Shown here piece after piece: positions 24,348 through 32,190 of a stretch of 64,000 nt of DNA (position 1 is its first letter; every line of letters begins with the position of its first letter). The DNA lies in assembly GCF_014851765.1 (NCBI RefSeq), contig NZ_JACVAI010000008.1, positions 124,001-188,000 of the forward strand, in the 5' to 3' direction. Both the position numbers and the translations under genes were made by a program. The notes beneath the pieces are model-generated. The model saw only the letters and a program-made list of their open reading frames with translations. It did no database searches and was not told the origin of the DNA. Source of the DNA: Pseudomonas sp. PDM04 (GTDB lineage: Bacteria > Pseudomonadota > Gammaproteobacteria > Pseudomonadales > Pseudomonadaceae).

Positions 24348-24369
24348 ACCTGTTTCAACTCCGTATCAA

Positions 24370-24849
24370 TCAATTCTTGAGCAGCAAGGCACCTTCGATC
24401 GGCACATAGCGGCTGGCGGCGCGGATCAGCGAATTGGCCGTCAGGCCCGGTACGCCATAGGCCACTGCCTGGACCCCATGCTTGCTGATGATGCGCTCGA
24501 GCAACATGTCGAAATCACCGTCGCCGGAGGCCAGCACCACTTCGTCGACGTGATCCGCCGCGTCCATGATGTCGAGGGTGATGCCCACGTCCCAGTCGCC
24601 CTTGGCCGAGCCGTCGCTGCGCTGGATGTAGGGTTTGAGCTTCACGGTGAAGCCCAGGTTGCGCAGGATCTGCTGGAACTGCTGCTGTTTGCTGTCACCG
24701 CGATCGATCGCGTAGGCGTAGGCTTCGACGATTTCGCCCTGTTTGCTGACATCAGCCCACAACGCGGCGTAGTTGAAGTGGCAACCATAAGCCTGGCGCA
24801 CGGTGTAATAGAGGTTTTGGACATCGGCGAACACGGCAATTTTTTTCAC
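24370..24849 (-). CDS. NYN domain (LabA/DUF88-like) putative RNase
   Basis: 159-aa PIN-like protein. Conserved acidic positions are in FADVQNLYYTVRQAYG, WDVGITLDIMDAADHVDEVV and ASGDGDFDMLL, the three Asp-containing motifs of NYN nucleases. The C-terminal GVPGLTANSLIRAASRYVPI is the family's last helix. It is the first gene of a pair with the DnaQ-like exonuclease, which supports a role in RNA processing, though the substrate is unknown. Confidence 0.9.
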   Translation of the reverse strand: MKKIAVFADVQNLYYTVRQAYGCHFNYAALWADVSKQGEIVEAYAYAIDRGDSKQQQFQQILRNLGFTVKLKPYIQRSDGSAKGDWDVGITLDIMDAADHVDEVVLASGDGDFDMLLERIISKHGVQAVAYGVPGLTANSLIRAASRYVPIEGALLLKN

Positions 24850-24982
24850 CGGTTTTCCTCAAGGCTGAATCAGCCACCTGGCGCGAAAAGTGGCCCAGTA
24901 TGCCAGCCTCGAGGAATGTTCCGCGAATAATCGGCCCGGAGCGCCGCAACGCTCCGGACGAACGGCAGGTCAGATCGACCGA

Positions 24983-25726
24983 TCAGACATAGGAATCGTC
25001 GTCGCCACCAAAGAACGACGAGCCGTCATCGCTGTAGTCGGTGTCGGCGTAACCGCCCTGGTCATGGGCGTTGTCGGCCACGCGCTGGTCATCGCCCCAG
25101 CCGTTGTCAGCGTGCTGATCGTTGACCTGCGCCGGCTCTTCGCGAATCACTTCGACCACGTCTGGCTGCTGATGATGGCTGAACAGACTGCTGATGCCCT
25201 GGGCCAGCATTACGCCACCCGCGACACCGGCGGCGGTTTTCAACGCACCGCCGAGAAAACCGCTGCCCGCTGGCGGTTGCGGCGCATAGTTGGGCGGCGG
25301 TGGCGGTGCAGCGAAATTCTGTTGGGGGGCAGGGGCGCCGAACGACGAACGCCCCGGCTCACGCCAGCCCCCGCTGACCGGCGGTGCGCTGGGTGCAGGG
25401 GTGTCGCGGGAGGCACCACCGAAAATACTCGACAGGAAACCACCACCGCTCGGGGCTGCGGCGGGTGCCTGCGCCTTGGCCGATTGCAGTTCGGCCTGCA
25501 ATTGCCGGACTTGCTCGGCGAGCTGCCGGTTCTGCGTGTCGAGGTTTTTGATCGCAGCCTCCTGCACCAGAATGGCCTGGGTCATGAAGTAGCCCGCCGC
25601 AGGTTGGCGAGTCAGGTGCTCCTTGATCCGCGCCTCGGCCTGGGCGTCGCGCGGGGCTGCGTCCCTTTCGGCCTGCTGCAGCCGGGAAAACAGTCCATCG
25701 ATCAGGGTTTGTTCTTCGCTGTTCAT
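24983..25726 (-). CDS. DUF2076 domain protein
   Basis: 247-aa protein with the DUF2076 layout: N-terminal helix NSEEQTLIDGLFSRLQQAER, coiled coil around residues 55-90 (KNLDTQNRQLAEQVRQLQAE), a Pro/Ala/Gly-rich middle, a hydrophobic glycine segment GSGFLGGALKTAAGVAGGVM, and an acidic Asp/Gly/Ser tail (SDDGSSFFGGDDDSYV). The acidic tail and low-complexity linker are normal for the family. It is a cytoplasmic or membrane-associated protein of unknown function, alone on its strand. Confidence 0.88.
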   Translation of the reverse strand: MNSEEQTLIDGLFSRLQQAERDAAPRDAQAEARIKEHLTRQPAAGYFMTQAILVQEAAIKNLDTQNRQLAEQVRQLQAELQSAKAQAPAAAPSGGGFLSSIFGGASRDTPAPSAPPVSGGWREPGRSSFGAPAPQQNFAAPPPPPNYAPQPPAGSGFLGGALKTAAGVAGGVMLAQGISSLFSHHQQPDVVEVIREEPAQVNDQHADNGWGDDQRVADNAHDQGGYADTDYSDDGSSFFGGDDDSYV

Positions 25727-25902
25727 GGCGACCTCTCAGATTGCCGGAAATCATTGCCCTTCTCCCGTGAGGATACGGTGCCTGACCTTAATGGAGGCTG
25801 AAACAACTTGATTCAATAACCTTTACCGAACGTTTACGTTTGCGCCCTGACGCGCTGCATCGGTTAAAGTGGGCCACTGCTTTCAACCTGCGATACCCAC
25901 TG

Positions 25903-26577
25903 ATGAATCCGTTCGACGTACTGCGCGACTCCTTGTATTTCTTCAAACGCAATCTGGGCCAGATCGTGCGGCTGTGTCTGCCGCTGGTGATTTTCGAAGC
26001 CTTGCTGCAACAGGTGGTCGATCGCTCCACCGAACCGGACAGCTTTCCCGGTATCAGTGTCATCGTCGGCCTGCTGGTGTACCCGCTGTACACCGCCGCG
26101 CTGATCCTGTTCCTCGACGCCCGCAGCCGCGGCGAGTCGCCGAGCACCCGTGAGCTGCTGTCGAGGTCCGCCTATCTGTGGCCGCGTTTCGCCCTGCTGA
26201 CCGCGCTCAACACCTTGCTGATCCTGCTTGGCCTGTCGCTGTATTTCCTGCCGGGCATCTGGCTGATGGTGGCCCTGGCCTTTGGCGAATACCTGCTGGT
26301 GCTGCGTGGCCTGGCGCCACTGGCTGCGATGAAGGAAAGCCTGCGCCAGACCCGCGGCCATTTCCTGCGCATCCTGGTGTGCATCCTGTGTGTGATGGGA
26401 CCGTTGTGGGTGCTCAAGGGCTTGACCCTGCAGGTGTACCCGGAGCCGCAGAACCCGGTGATCTCCCTGCTGATCGACAGCGCCCACAGCTTTTTGCAGC
26501 TGTTTACCAGCGTGGTGCTGTTCCGCTTGTTCATGCTGATCAGCGACGCCTCCGAAAAAGCCGACCGGCCGCTCTGA
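25903..26577 (+). CDS. YciC family membrane protein
   Basis: 224-aa integral membrane protein with about five to six TM segments. It begins MNPFDVLRDSLYFFKRNLGQ, the family's conserved amphipathic start, and contains ALAFGEYLLVLRGLAPLAAM followed by a second basic loop KESLRQTRGHFLRIL. YciC/UPF0259 proteins are uncharacterised inner-membrane proteins. The internal ATG was chosen because it opens the conserved N-terminus; the upstream extension is not hydrophobic. Confidence 0.85.
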   Translation: MNPFDVLRDSLYFFKRNLGQIVRLCLPLVIFEALLQQVVDRSTEPDSFPGISVIVGLLVYPLYTAALILFLDARSRGESPSTRELLSRSAYLWPRFALLTALNTLLILLGLSLYFLPGIWLMVALAFGEYLLVLRGLAPLAAMKESLRQTRGHFLRILVCILCVMGPLWVLKGLTLQVYPEPQNPVISLLIDSAHSFLQLFTSVVLFRLFMLISDASEKADRPL

Positions 26578-26652
26578 ACAGGGAATGGATGTGCAGGCCG
26601 TTTTCGCTCGGTTATGCTCGGGCCCTCTCTCTGTAACGCCATAAGCCGAGCC

Positions 26653-27732
26653 ATGACCCGTCTACTGCGCTACACCCTGCTGGGCCTGCTGATTGCGATC
26701 GGCCTGACGGCCTTGCTGATTTACAGCCTGACCTGGCGCCCCGAAGCCCGGGAAGTGCTGCCGGTGACTTGCGACGCCAAGGCGCCGACACTGGTGCCGG
26801 GCCAGGCGCTGAAAGTCATGACCTGGAACGTCCAATACCTGGCCGGCAAGCGCTACGTGTTCTGGAATGACCTGGCGGCCGGTCCCGACGAAGGCCCGAC
26901 CGACGCCGACATGGCCTTCAGTCTCGATGAAGTGGCGCGGGTGGTGCGCGATGAACAGCCGGACATCCTGCTGCTGCAGGAACTCGACGACGGTGCCAAG
27001 GCCAGCGACTACCAGAATCAATTGAAACTGCTCCAGGAGCGGGTCGCCGACCTGTATCCGTGCAGCACCCATGCCTTCGACTGGAAAGCCGATTTCGTGC
27101 CGCTGCCACCGATCTACGGCAGCGTCGGCCGGCAACTGGCGACGCTCAGCCGCTATCAGGTCGAGCATGCCGAGCGCCTGCAATTGCCAGTCGCGCCAGC
27201 CAACTTCATCAGCCGTCAGTTCAAACCCAGAAACGCCTTGCTGGTGAGCTACCTGCCACTGAGCGATGGTGGCCAGATCGCCGTGCTCAACACGCACCTG
27301 GATCGCGCCTTGCAGCCGGACGACACCCTGCAATCCCAGGTCACCGCCGTGGCCAAAGTACTCGACAGGTTCGAAAGCCGTGGCACCCCGTGGCTGATCG
27401 GTGGCGACTTCAACCTGTTGCCCCTGGGCCAGTATCGACGCCTGCCCACCGAACAACGCACGCCCTACTCCGCCGACAGCGCCCTGCATGTGTTATGGGA
27501 CAAGTACCCGATGATCCCCACCAACAACGAAGCCGGCGGGATCGATCGGGCACGCTGGCTGACCCATTACCCGAATGACCCGGGACTGAGCGGGCCGGAC
27601 CGCACGGTCGACTACCTGTTCTACAGTCCGCGCATCAAACGGGTCGAGGCGATGGTGCGGCAGGACGATACCTTGCGCATTTCCGATCATTTGCCGGTGA
27701 TCGGGCGTTTTCTGCTGCCGGCGGCGCCTTAG
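26653..27732 (+). CDS. Membrane-anchored endonuclease/exonuclease/phosphatase family protein
   Basis: 359-aa EEP-fold hydrolase with an N-terminal signal anchor (YTLLGLLIAIGLTALLIYSL). Catalytic motifs are VMTWNVQYLAG (Asn), ILLLQELDDG (Glu), VLNTHLDRAL, IGGDFNLLPLGQ (Asp-x-Asn) and the C-terminal RISDHLPVIGRF (Asp-His). These are the Mg-dependent phosphodiesterase residues of the DNase I-like superfamily; substrate could be a nucleic acid or a phospholipid headgroup outside the cytoplasm. The ATG MTRLLRYTLL starts the anchor. Confidence 0.9.
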   Translation: MTRLLRYTLLGLLIAIGLTALLIYSLTWRPEAREVLPVTCDAKAPTLVPGQALKVMTWNVQYLAGKRYVFWNDLAAGPDEGPTDADMAFSLDEVARVVRDEQPDILLLQELDDGAKASDYQNQLKLLQERVADLYPCSTHAFDWKADFVPLPPIYGSVGRQLATLSRYQVEHAERLQLPVAPANFISRQFKPRNALLVSYLPLSDGGQIAVLNTHLDRALQPDDTLQSQVTAVAKVLDRFESRGTPWLIGGDFNLLPLGQYRRLPTEQRTPYSADSALHVLWDKYPMIPTNNEAGGIDRARWLTHYPNDPGLSGPDRTVDYLFYSPRIKRVEAMVRQDDTLRISDHLPVIGRFLLPAAP

Positions 27733-27774
27733 TCCCACCGAACGAACAGTGGGAGCCGGCCAGGAAGCGCAGGC

Positions 27775-28611
27775 TCAATGCACCTCCTCCAGATCATCAT
27801 GCAGCGACCCGAAAATGTTGCGTTTCATCTCGATGAACGAGCGCTCCATGACCATGTCCAGGGTGCGTGGGCGTTCGATCGGCACGTCGAGGATCTGCTT
27901 GATCCGCCCCGGCCGCGCGCCCATCACATAGACGCGGTCGCCCAGCAGAATCGCTTCGTCGATGTCGTGGGTCACGAACAGCACGGTCTTCTTGCTGTTG
28001 CCCCAGACCCGTAGCAACAGCTGCTGCATCTGCAATCGGGTCTGGCTGTCGAGCGCGCCGAAGGGTTCGTCCATCAGCAGTATCTGCGGGTCGTTGGCCA
28101 GTGCCCGGGCAATCGCCACGCGCTGCATCATTCCGCCGGACAGCTGCTTGGCGTAGTGGTCGGCGAAGCCGGCGAGGCCCACCTCATTGACGTAGTAATC
28201 GACGATTTCCTTGCGCCGGGCCGCCGCCATGCCGCGACGCTTGAGGCCGAACTCGACGTTCTGTCGCACGGTCAGCCACGGGAACAGCGTGTAACTCTGG
28301 AACACCATGCCGCGATCCGCCCCCGGGCCCTGCACTTGCTGGCCACCGACATGGATCTGGCCTTCCGTGGGTTCGTTCAGGCCGGCAGTGAGGTACAACA
28401 AACTCGATTTGCCACAGCCCGACGGCCCGACCAGCACGGCGAACTGTTGATCCGGCACCTCGAACGACACCTGGTCCAGCGCGGTGAACACACCGCCGCC
28501 GGGCTTCGGGTAACGCAGGCTGACCTTGTCCACCTGCAGGCGCGGCGCGCTGTGCGTCGGGGTGGCCGTCGGCGCGACTAAACGTGGGTTGACGGCGGTT
28601 ACTGAGCCCAT
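27775..28611 (-). CDS. ABC transporter ATP-binding protein (TauB/SsuB type)
   Basis: 278-aa ATPase that powers uptake by the adjacent permease. Walker A is GPSGCGKSS, the signature LSGGMMQRVAIARAL, Walker B ILLMDEPFGALD, and the H-loop VTHDIDEA. GARPGRIKQILDVPIERPR is the C-terminal motif shared by nitrate/sulfonate/taurine ATPases. The ATG overlaps the permease stop by 13 bp, so it is the third gene of a leftward SBP-permease-ATPase operon. It ends 42 bp before the converging EEP gene, with a short TCCCAC/GTGGGA hairpin in between. Confidence 0.94.
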   Translation of the reverse strand: MGSVTAVNPRLVAPTATPTHSAPRLQVDKVSLRYPKPGGGVFTALDQVSFEVPDQQFAVLVGPSGCGKSSLLYLTAGLNEPTEGQIHVGGQQVQGPGADRGMVFQSYTLFPWLTVRQNVEFGLKRRGMAAARRKEIVDYYVNEVGLAGFADHYAKQLSGGMMQRVAIARALANDPQILLMDEPFGALDSQTRLQMQQLLLRVWGNSKKTVLFVTHDIDEAILLGDRVYVMGARPGRIKQILDVPIERPRTLDMVMERSFIEMKRNIFGSLHDDLEEVH

Positions 28612-29402
28612 GCGGCAATCCTCAGGCGAAGGAAACGGAACAGTTGATCGGTGATCAGGCCCAACAGGCCGATGATCGCGATGGCGAGGAAAATCACATC
28701 CACCTGGAAGCCGCGCATGGCTTTGAGGCTCAGGTAACCCAGGCCGCTGGACGCAGCGACCAGCTCGGCGACCACCAGGTACGTCCAGGCCCACCCCATG
28801 GTCACGCGCAAGGTGTCGAGCACACCCGGCAACGACGCCGGTGCGATCACATGCAACACCGCATCGCGGCGGTTCGAACCGAGAGTGTAAGAGGCGTTGA
28901 TCAGGTCCTTGGAGATGCCCTTGGACACGTCCGCGATCATGACCAGTTGCTGGAAAAACACCCCGAAGATGATCACCGACACCCGCTGCTCCAGGCCGAT
29001 ACCGATCCACAGAATGAACAGCGGCACGAACGAGGTCACCGGCAGGTAGCGGATGAAATTCACCATCGGCTCGAGGAACGCCTGGACGATGCGGAAGCTG
29101 CCCATCAGCAACCCCAGCGGCACCGCCACCAGCGATGAGACAATGAAGCCGACCATCACCACTTCGACGCTCGCCCACACATGCTGGCCGAGCGTGCCAT
29201 CGCGTCCCAGACGCAGGGCGGCCTCGACCACCGCGCCGGGGGTCGGCAGGAACATGCCCGGCACCACACCGCCATAAGACAACCCGGCCCACAGACCGAC
29301 CAACAACACCCAGGCCAGCCCGCCCGCGCTCCAGATCACCGCCACCGGCAGATGGGTCTTGGGCGTGATGCAGCGGCTCAGCCACGATTTGCGCTTGAAC
29401 AT
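28599..29402 (-). CDS. ABC transporter permease (TauC/SsuC type)
   Basis: 267-aa inner-membrane permease with six TM segments of the binding-protein-dependent transport superfamily (first helix VAVIWSAGGLAWVLLVGLWA). The EAA loop contacting the ATPase is visible around ASYTLGSNRRDAVLHVIAPA, followed by SLPGVLDTLRVTMGWAWTYL. FIRYLPVTSFVPLFILWIGI is a signature of the TauC/SsuC group. It lies between the binding-protein gene (9-bp gap) and the overlapping ATPase gene. Confidence 0.94.
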   Translation of the reverse strand: MFKRKSWLSRCITPKTHLPVAVIWSAGGLAWVLLVGLWAGLSYGGVVPGMFLPTPGAVVEAALRLGRDGTLGQHVWASVEVVMVGFIVSSLVAVPLGLLMGSFRIVQAFLEPMVNFIRYLPVTSFVPLFILWIGIGLEQRVSVIIFGVFFQQLVMIADVSKGISKDLINASYTLGSNRRDAVLHVIAPASLPGVLDTLRVTMGWAWTYLVVAELVAASSGLGYLSLKAMRGFQVDVIFLAIAIIGLLGLITDQLFRFLRLRIAAWAQ

Positions 29403-29411
29403 GCGGACCTC

Positions 29412-30398
29412 CTACAGCGGGCTGACGAAACGGTTGTCGACCAGATCGTCATTGCTGACGTTGTAGGGCTTGCCCTGCAGTTCGCTGGCGGTTTCATTGG
29501 CCAATTTGATCAAGGGGGCGCTGTCGCCCGGTTTGCCCGGCGAGCCAAGGAGTTTCTCGCTCATGGCCTGGTCGTAGAAACGCACGCCTTGCGCGGCCGC
29601 CTCCAGCTCCTTCGGATCGGCGAGGTAACCGCCGACACCCTCGGCCATGATCTTGTAGGCTTCCTGCGGATGGTCCTTGGTGAACTGCACCGCCTTGTAC
29701 AGGCCGGCAACCAGGGCCTTGACGTCCTCCGGTTGTTTCTCGATCACTGTGCAGTTGAGCGCGACCACGTCGACGATCACCCCCGGCGTGCTGCTGCTGT
29801 CGATCAGCACCTTGCCCTGCTGCTTGGCGCGCACCATCGACAGGTGCGGCTCCCAGGTCACGGCGGCCGGTACGCGACCGGCGATGAAGGCGGTTGCGGC
29901 ATCGTCTGCGGTCATGTTCTGCACGGTGATGTCGCTCATGCTCATGCCGTGCTTTTTCAGCAAATACGACAGCCAGAACTGCGAGGTCGAACCTTCATTG
30001 ACCGCCACGGCCTTGCCTTTGAGCTCTTGCAGACTCTTGACGTCCTTGCCCACCAGCACGCCGTCGCCGCCATGGCTGTCGTCCAGCGCGGCCACGGCCT
30101 TGAAGCAGAATTGCGGGCGGTACTTGAGCACTTCATCGATGGTCGACGCCGAGCCGGACAACTTCCCCGACGCCTGGGCCGCCATGTACATCGCGGCCTC
30201 TTCGACCACGGGCAATTCGACGGTCAGGCCGTTTTCCTTGAAGTAGCCCAGGTCCCGGGCCAGGTAGAGGGTGCCATAGCCGACCCAGGTGGTGTGGCCG
30301 ATGGACAGGGTGCCCGCCTGGGCGCTGCAGGCGACCGTGGCGGCGATGGCGGTGACCGCCAGCGGATGCGCAACGCAGGTAAGCAAGGACTTGATCAT
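29412..30398 (-). CDS. ABC transporter substrate-binding protein (TauA/NMT1-like)
   Basis: 328-aa periplasmic binding protein with a signal peptide (MIKSLLTCVAHPLAVTAIAA, cleaved near ACSAQA). The mature start GTLSIGHTTWVGYGTLYLAR and KENGLTVELPVVEEAAMYMA are typical of SsuA/TauA/NMT1-type proteins that bind sulfonates, nitrate, pyrimidine precursors or other small anions and zwitterions. GGGAG sits at a good distance before the ATG. Upstream are a promoter module shared with the aldehyde dehydrogenase gene and a long inverted repeat. The ligand is probably the amine degraded by the linked enzymes. Confidence 0.93.
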   Translation of the reverse strand: MIKSLLTCVAHPLAVTAIAATVACSAQAGTLSIGHTTWVGYGTLYLARDLGYFKENGLTVELPVVEEAAMYMAAQASGKLSGSASTIDEVLKYRPQFCFKAVAALDDSHGGDGVLVGKDVKSLQELKGKAVAVNEGSTSQFWLSYLLKKHGMSMSDITVQNMTADDAATAFIAGRVPAAVTWEPHLSMVRAKQQGKVLIDSSSTPGVIVDVVALNCTVIEKQPEDVKALVAGLYKAVQFTKDHPQEAYKIMAEGVGGYLADPKELEAAAQGVRFYDQAMSEKLLGSPGKPGDSAPLIKLANETASELQGKPYNVSNDDLVDNRFVSPL

Positions 30399-30541
30399 GA
30401 AGCACTCCCAAAGCTGTTGATTTAGTTTTGTCATGGGCAGTACGACCGGCAGCCTTGGGGGTGGGCCATGGCCTGGGGTCTCTGCTGGACTTTGCGGCAC
30501 ACGGCATTCGGCTGACGGGCGAGGTCGATGTTGGACCAAGG

Positions 30542-30598
30542 CCGGGCTCAGGAAAATGAGGAAATATGTCGGCGGGAGTGATGAAAAAACTGGGTAGC
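30542..30598 (-). promoter_or_regulatory. Promoter module A, upstream of the ABC operon
   Basis: This 57-bp block matches 33730-33786 (upstream of the aldehyde dehydrogenase) without gaps at about 40 of 57 positions. It includes a block ATGAAAAAACTGGGyAGC, identical at 17 of 18, and ATGTC 10 bp before it. Both copies have the same orientation relative to their minus-strand genes. This copy ends 144 bp before the binding-protein start. A shared activator site is the simplest reading; the divergent LysR protein is the candidate. Confidence 0.6.
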
Positions 30599-30679
30599 GT
30601 GCGCGGTAAAAGGGCGAGGTTGGCGGGGGTGCACGGGGTGGGTGCAAAAGCTGGTTTCTTTACTGAAGGGGGAAATGCA

Positions 30680-30774
30680 ATCGCGAGCAGGTCGAGTTGT
30701 CGCACCGTCGCTCCCACAGGGAATCGCACTGAACCTGTGGGAGCGACGGTGCGACAACTCGACCTGCTCGCGAT
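30680..30774. repeat. Compound REP: perfect 41-bp inverted repeat
   Basis: Arms 30680-30720 and 30734-30774 are perfect reverse complements over 41 bp with a 13-nt loop. The ends carry the REP sequence (outer ATCGCGAGCAGG, inner CGCTCCCACAGG), but the arm is extended by an internal segment (TCGAGTTGTCGCACCG) not in the other copies. It separates the aminotransferase stop from the ABC operon promoter, so it is a likely transcription barrier. The rest of the 400-bp gap (30399-30798) holds only promoter module A. Confidence 0.95.
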
Positions 30775-30798
30775 GAGGCCGGTAAAAACACTACAAAT

Positions 30799-32169
30799 TC
30801 AGAGCCGGCCGTATTCCTGCGCCGTGCGATCCACCGCTTTCAACGTCTTGCCGACCAACTCGTCAATCTCCTCGCGGCTGGCAATCAACGCCGGTGCCAT
30901 GATCATCCGGCCCAGCGTCGAACGGATGATCACCCCTTCCTCGAAACCAATCGTGCGGCAGCGCCAGGCGATGTCGTTCTCGTTGGCAAAGCGCTTGCGA
31001 CTGCTCTTGTCCTCGGCCAGTTGCAACGCCGCAACCATGCCCACGCCCTGGATATCCCCCACCAGCGGGTGATTGCCGAACACCTCGCGCAGGCACTGTT
31101 GCAGATAAGGCCCGATGTCGTCCCTGACCCGCGTCACCACGCCTTCATCGCGCAAGGCCTTGAGGTTGGCGATGGCCACCGCCGCTGCGACCGGGTGCCC
31201 GGAATACGTCAGGCCGTGAGCGAACACGCCACCCTGCTCCACCAGCACCTCGGCCATTTTCCGGGACAGGATCAGCCCGCCCATGGGGATGTAACCGGAA
31301 GTCAGGCCCTTGGCGATGGACAGGGTGTCGGGCTCGAAACCGAAGTGCTCATGGGCGAACCACTCACCTGTTCGGCCAAAGCCGCCGATCACTTCATCGG
31401 CGCACAGCAACACGTCGTATTGACGGCAGATGCGCTGGATTTCCGGCCAGTAGCTTTCCGGCGGAAAGATCATCCCGCCCGCCCCCTGGAACGGCTCGGC
31501 GATGAACCCGGCGACCTTGTCCGCGCCCAGTTCGAGGATCTTCGCCTCCAGCTGCTGCGCCGCCTGCCGACCAAACTCGGCGGGCGTCAGCTGACCTTCA
31601 TGGGCGAAGAAATACGGTTCGTCGATGTGTTCGATGTCCGGCAGCATGCCGCCCATCTCGTGCATGAATTTCATGCCGCCGAGCGCCGTCGCTGCCAGGG
31701 TCGAGCCGTGGTAACCGTTCCAGCGCCCGATCATGACCTTCTTCTCGGGCTTGCCCAGCACTTGCCAGTAACGCCGCACGGTGCGGATCAGCACCTCGTT
31801 GGCTTCGGAGCCCGAGTTGGTGTAGATCGCGTGGCTGTAGTGACCGGGCAACAGGCTGAACAGCAGCTCGGAAAGCTCGATGACCTGCGGGTGGGTGGTG
31901 TGGAAAAACATGTTGTAGTACGGCAGTTGCTCCAGCTGGCGGGCCGCGGCAGCCGCCAGGTCCTGGCGACCGTAACCCAGGTTGGTGCACCACAGCCCGG
32001 ACATGCCGTCGAGGTAACGCCGGCCATCGTTGTCCCACAGGTGCAGGCGTTCGCCACGGACCATCACGCGCGGCCCTTCGTCGTTGAGGGCCTTCTGGTC
32101 GACGAAGGCATGGATGTGGTGCGCAGCGTCGGCGGCCTGGTAATCGCGGGTGTCACGTGGGGTGGTCAT
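30799..32169 (-). CDS. Class III omega-aminotransferase (PLP)
   Basis: 456-aa PLP-dependent enzyme of the class III (subgroup II) transaminases, which move an amino group from an omega-amino acid, diamine or taurine-type donor to pyruvate or 2-oxoglutarate. Visible features: GMSGLWCTNLGYG, IYTNSGSEANEVLIRTVRRY, the Tyr/His pair WNGYHGSTLAA, DEVIGGFGRTG, the Schiff-base Lys in LSIAKGLTSGYIP, and HGLTYSGHPVAAAVA. Similar to SpuC-like putrescine- and taurine-pyruvate transaminases. It follows the aldehyde dehydrogenase by 21 bp and supplies its aldehyde substrate. Confidence 0.94.
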   Translation of the reverse strand: MTTPRDTRDYQAADAAHHIHAFVDQKALNDEGPRVMVRGERLHLWDNDGRRYLDGMSGLWCTNLGYGRQDLAAAAARQLEQLPYYNMFFHTTHPQVIELSELLFSLLPGHYSHAIYTNSGSEANEVLIRTVRRYWQVLGKPEKKVMIGRWNGYHGSTLAATALGGMKFMHEMGGMLPDIEHIDEPYFFAHEGQLTPAEFGRQAAQQLEAKILELGADKVAGFIAEPFQGAGGMIFPPESYWPEIQRICRQYDVLLCADEVIGGFGRTGEWFAHEHFGFEPDTLSIAKGLTSGYIPMGGLILSRKMAEVLVEQGGVFAHGLTYSGHPVAAAVAIANLKALRDEGVVTRVRDDIGPYLQQCLREVFGNHPLVGDIQGVGMVAALQLAEDKSSRKRFANENDIAWRCRTIGFEEGVIIRSTLGRMIMAPALIASREEIDELVGKTLKAVDRTAQEYGRL

Positions 32170-32190
32170 CGCCAGTTCTCCGTTTTCTTG

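Noticed and set aside
27775..29385. Long frame that would fuse the ATPase to an N-terminal extension across the permease gene.
   Set aside because: The extension is an out-of-frame shadow of the permease; the ATPase has a good start at 28611 with the usual ABC domain following.
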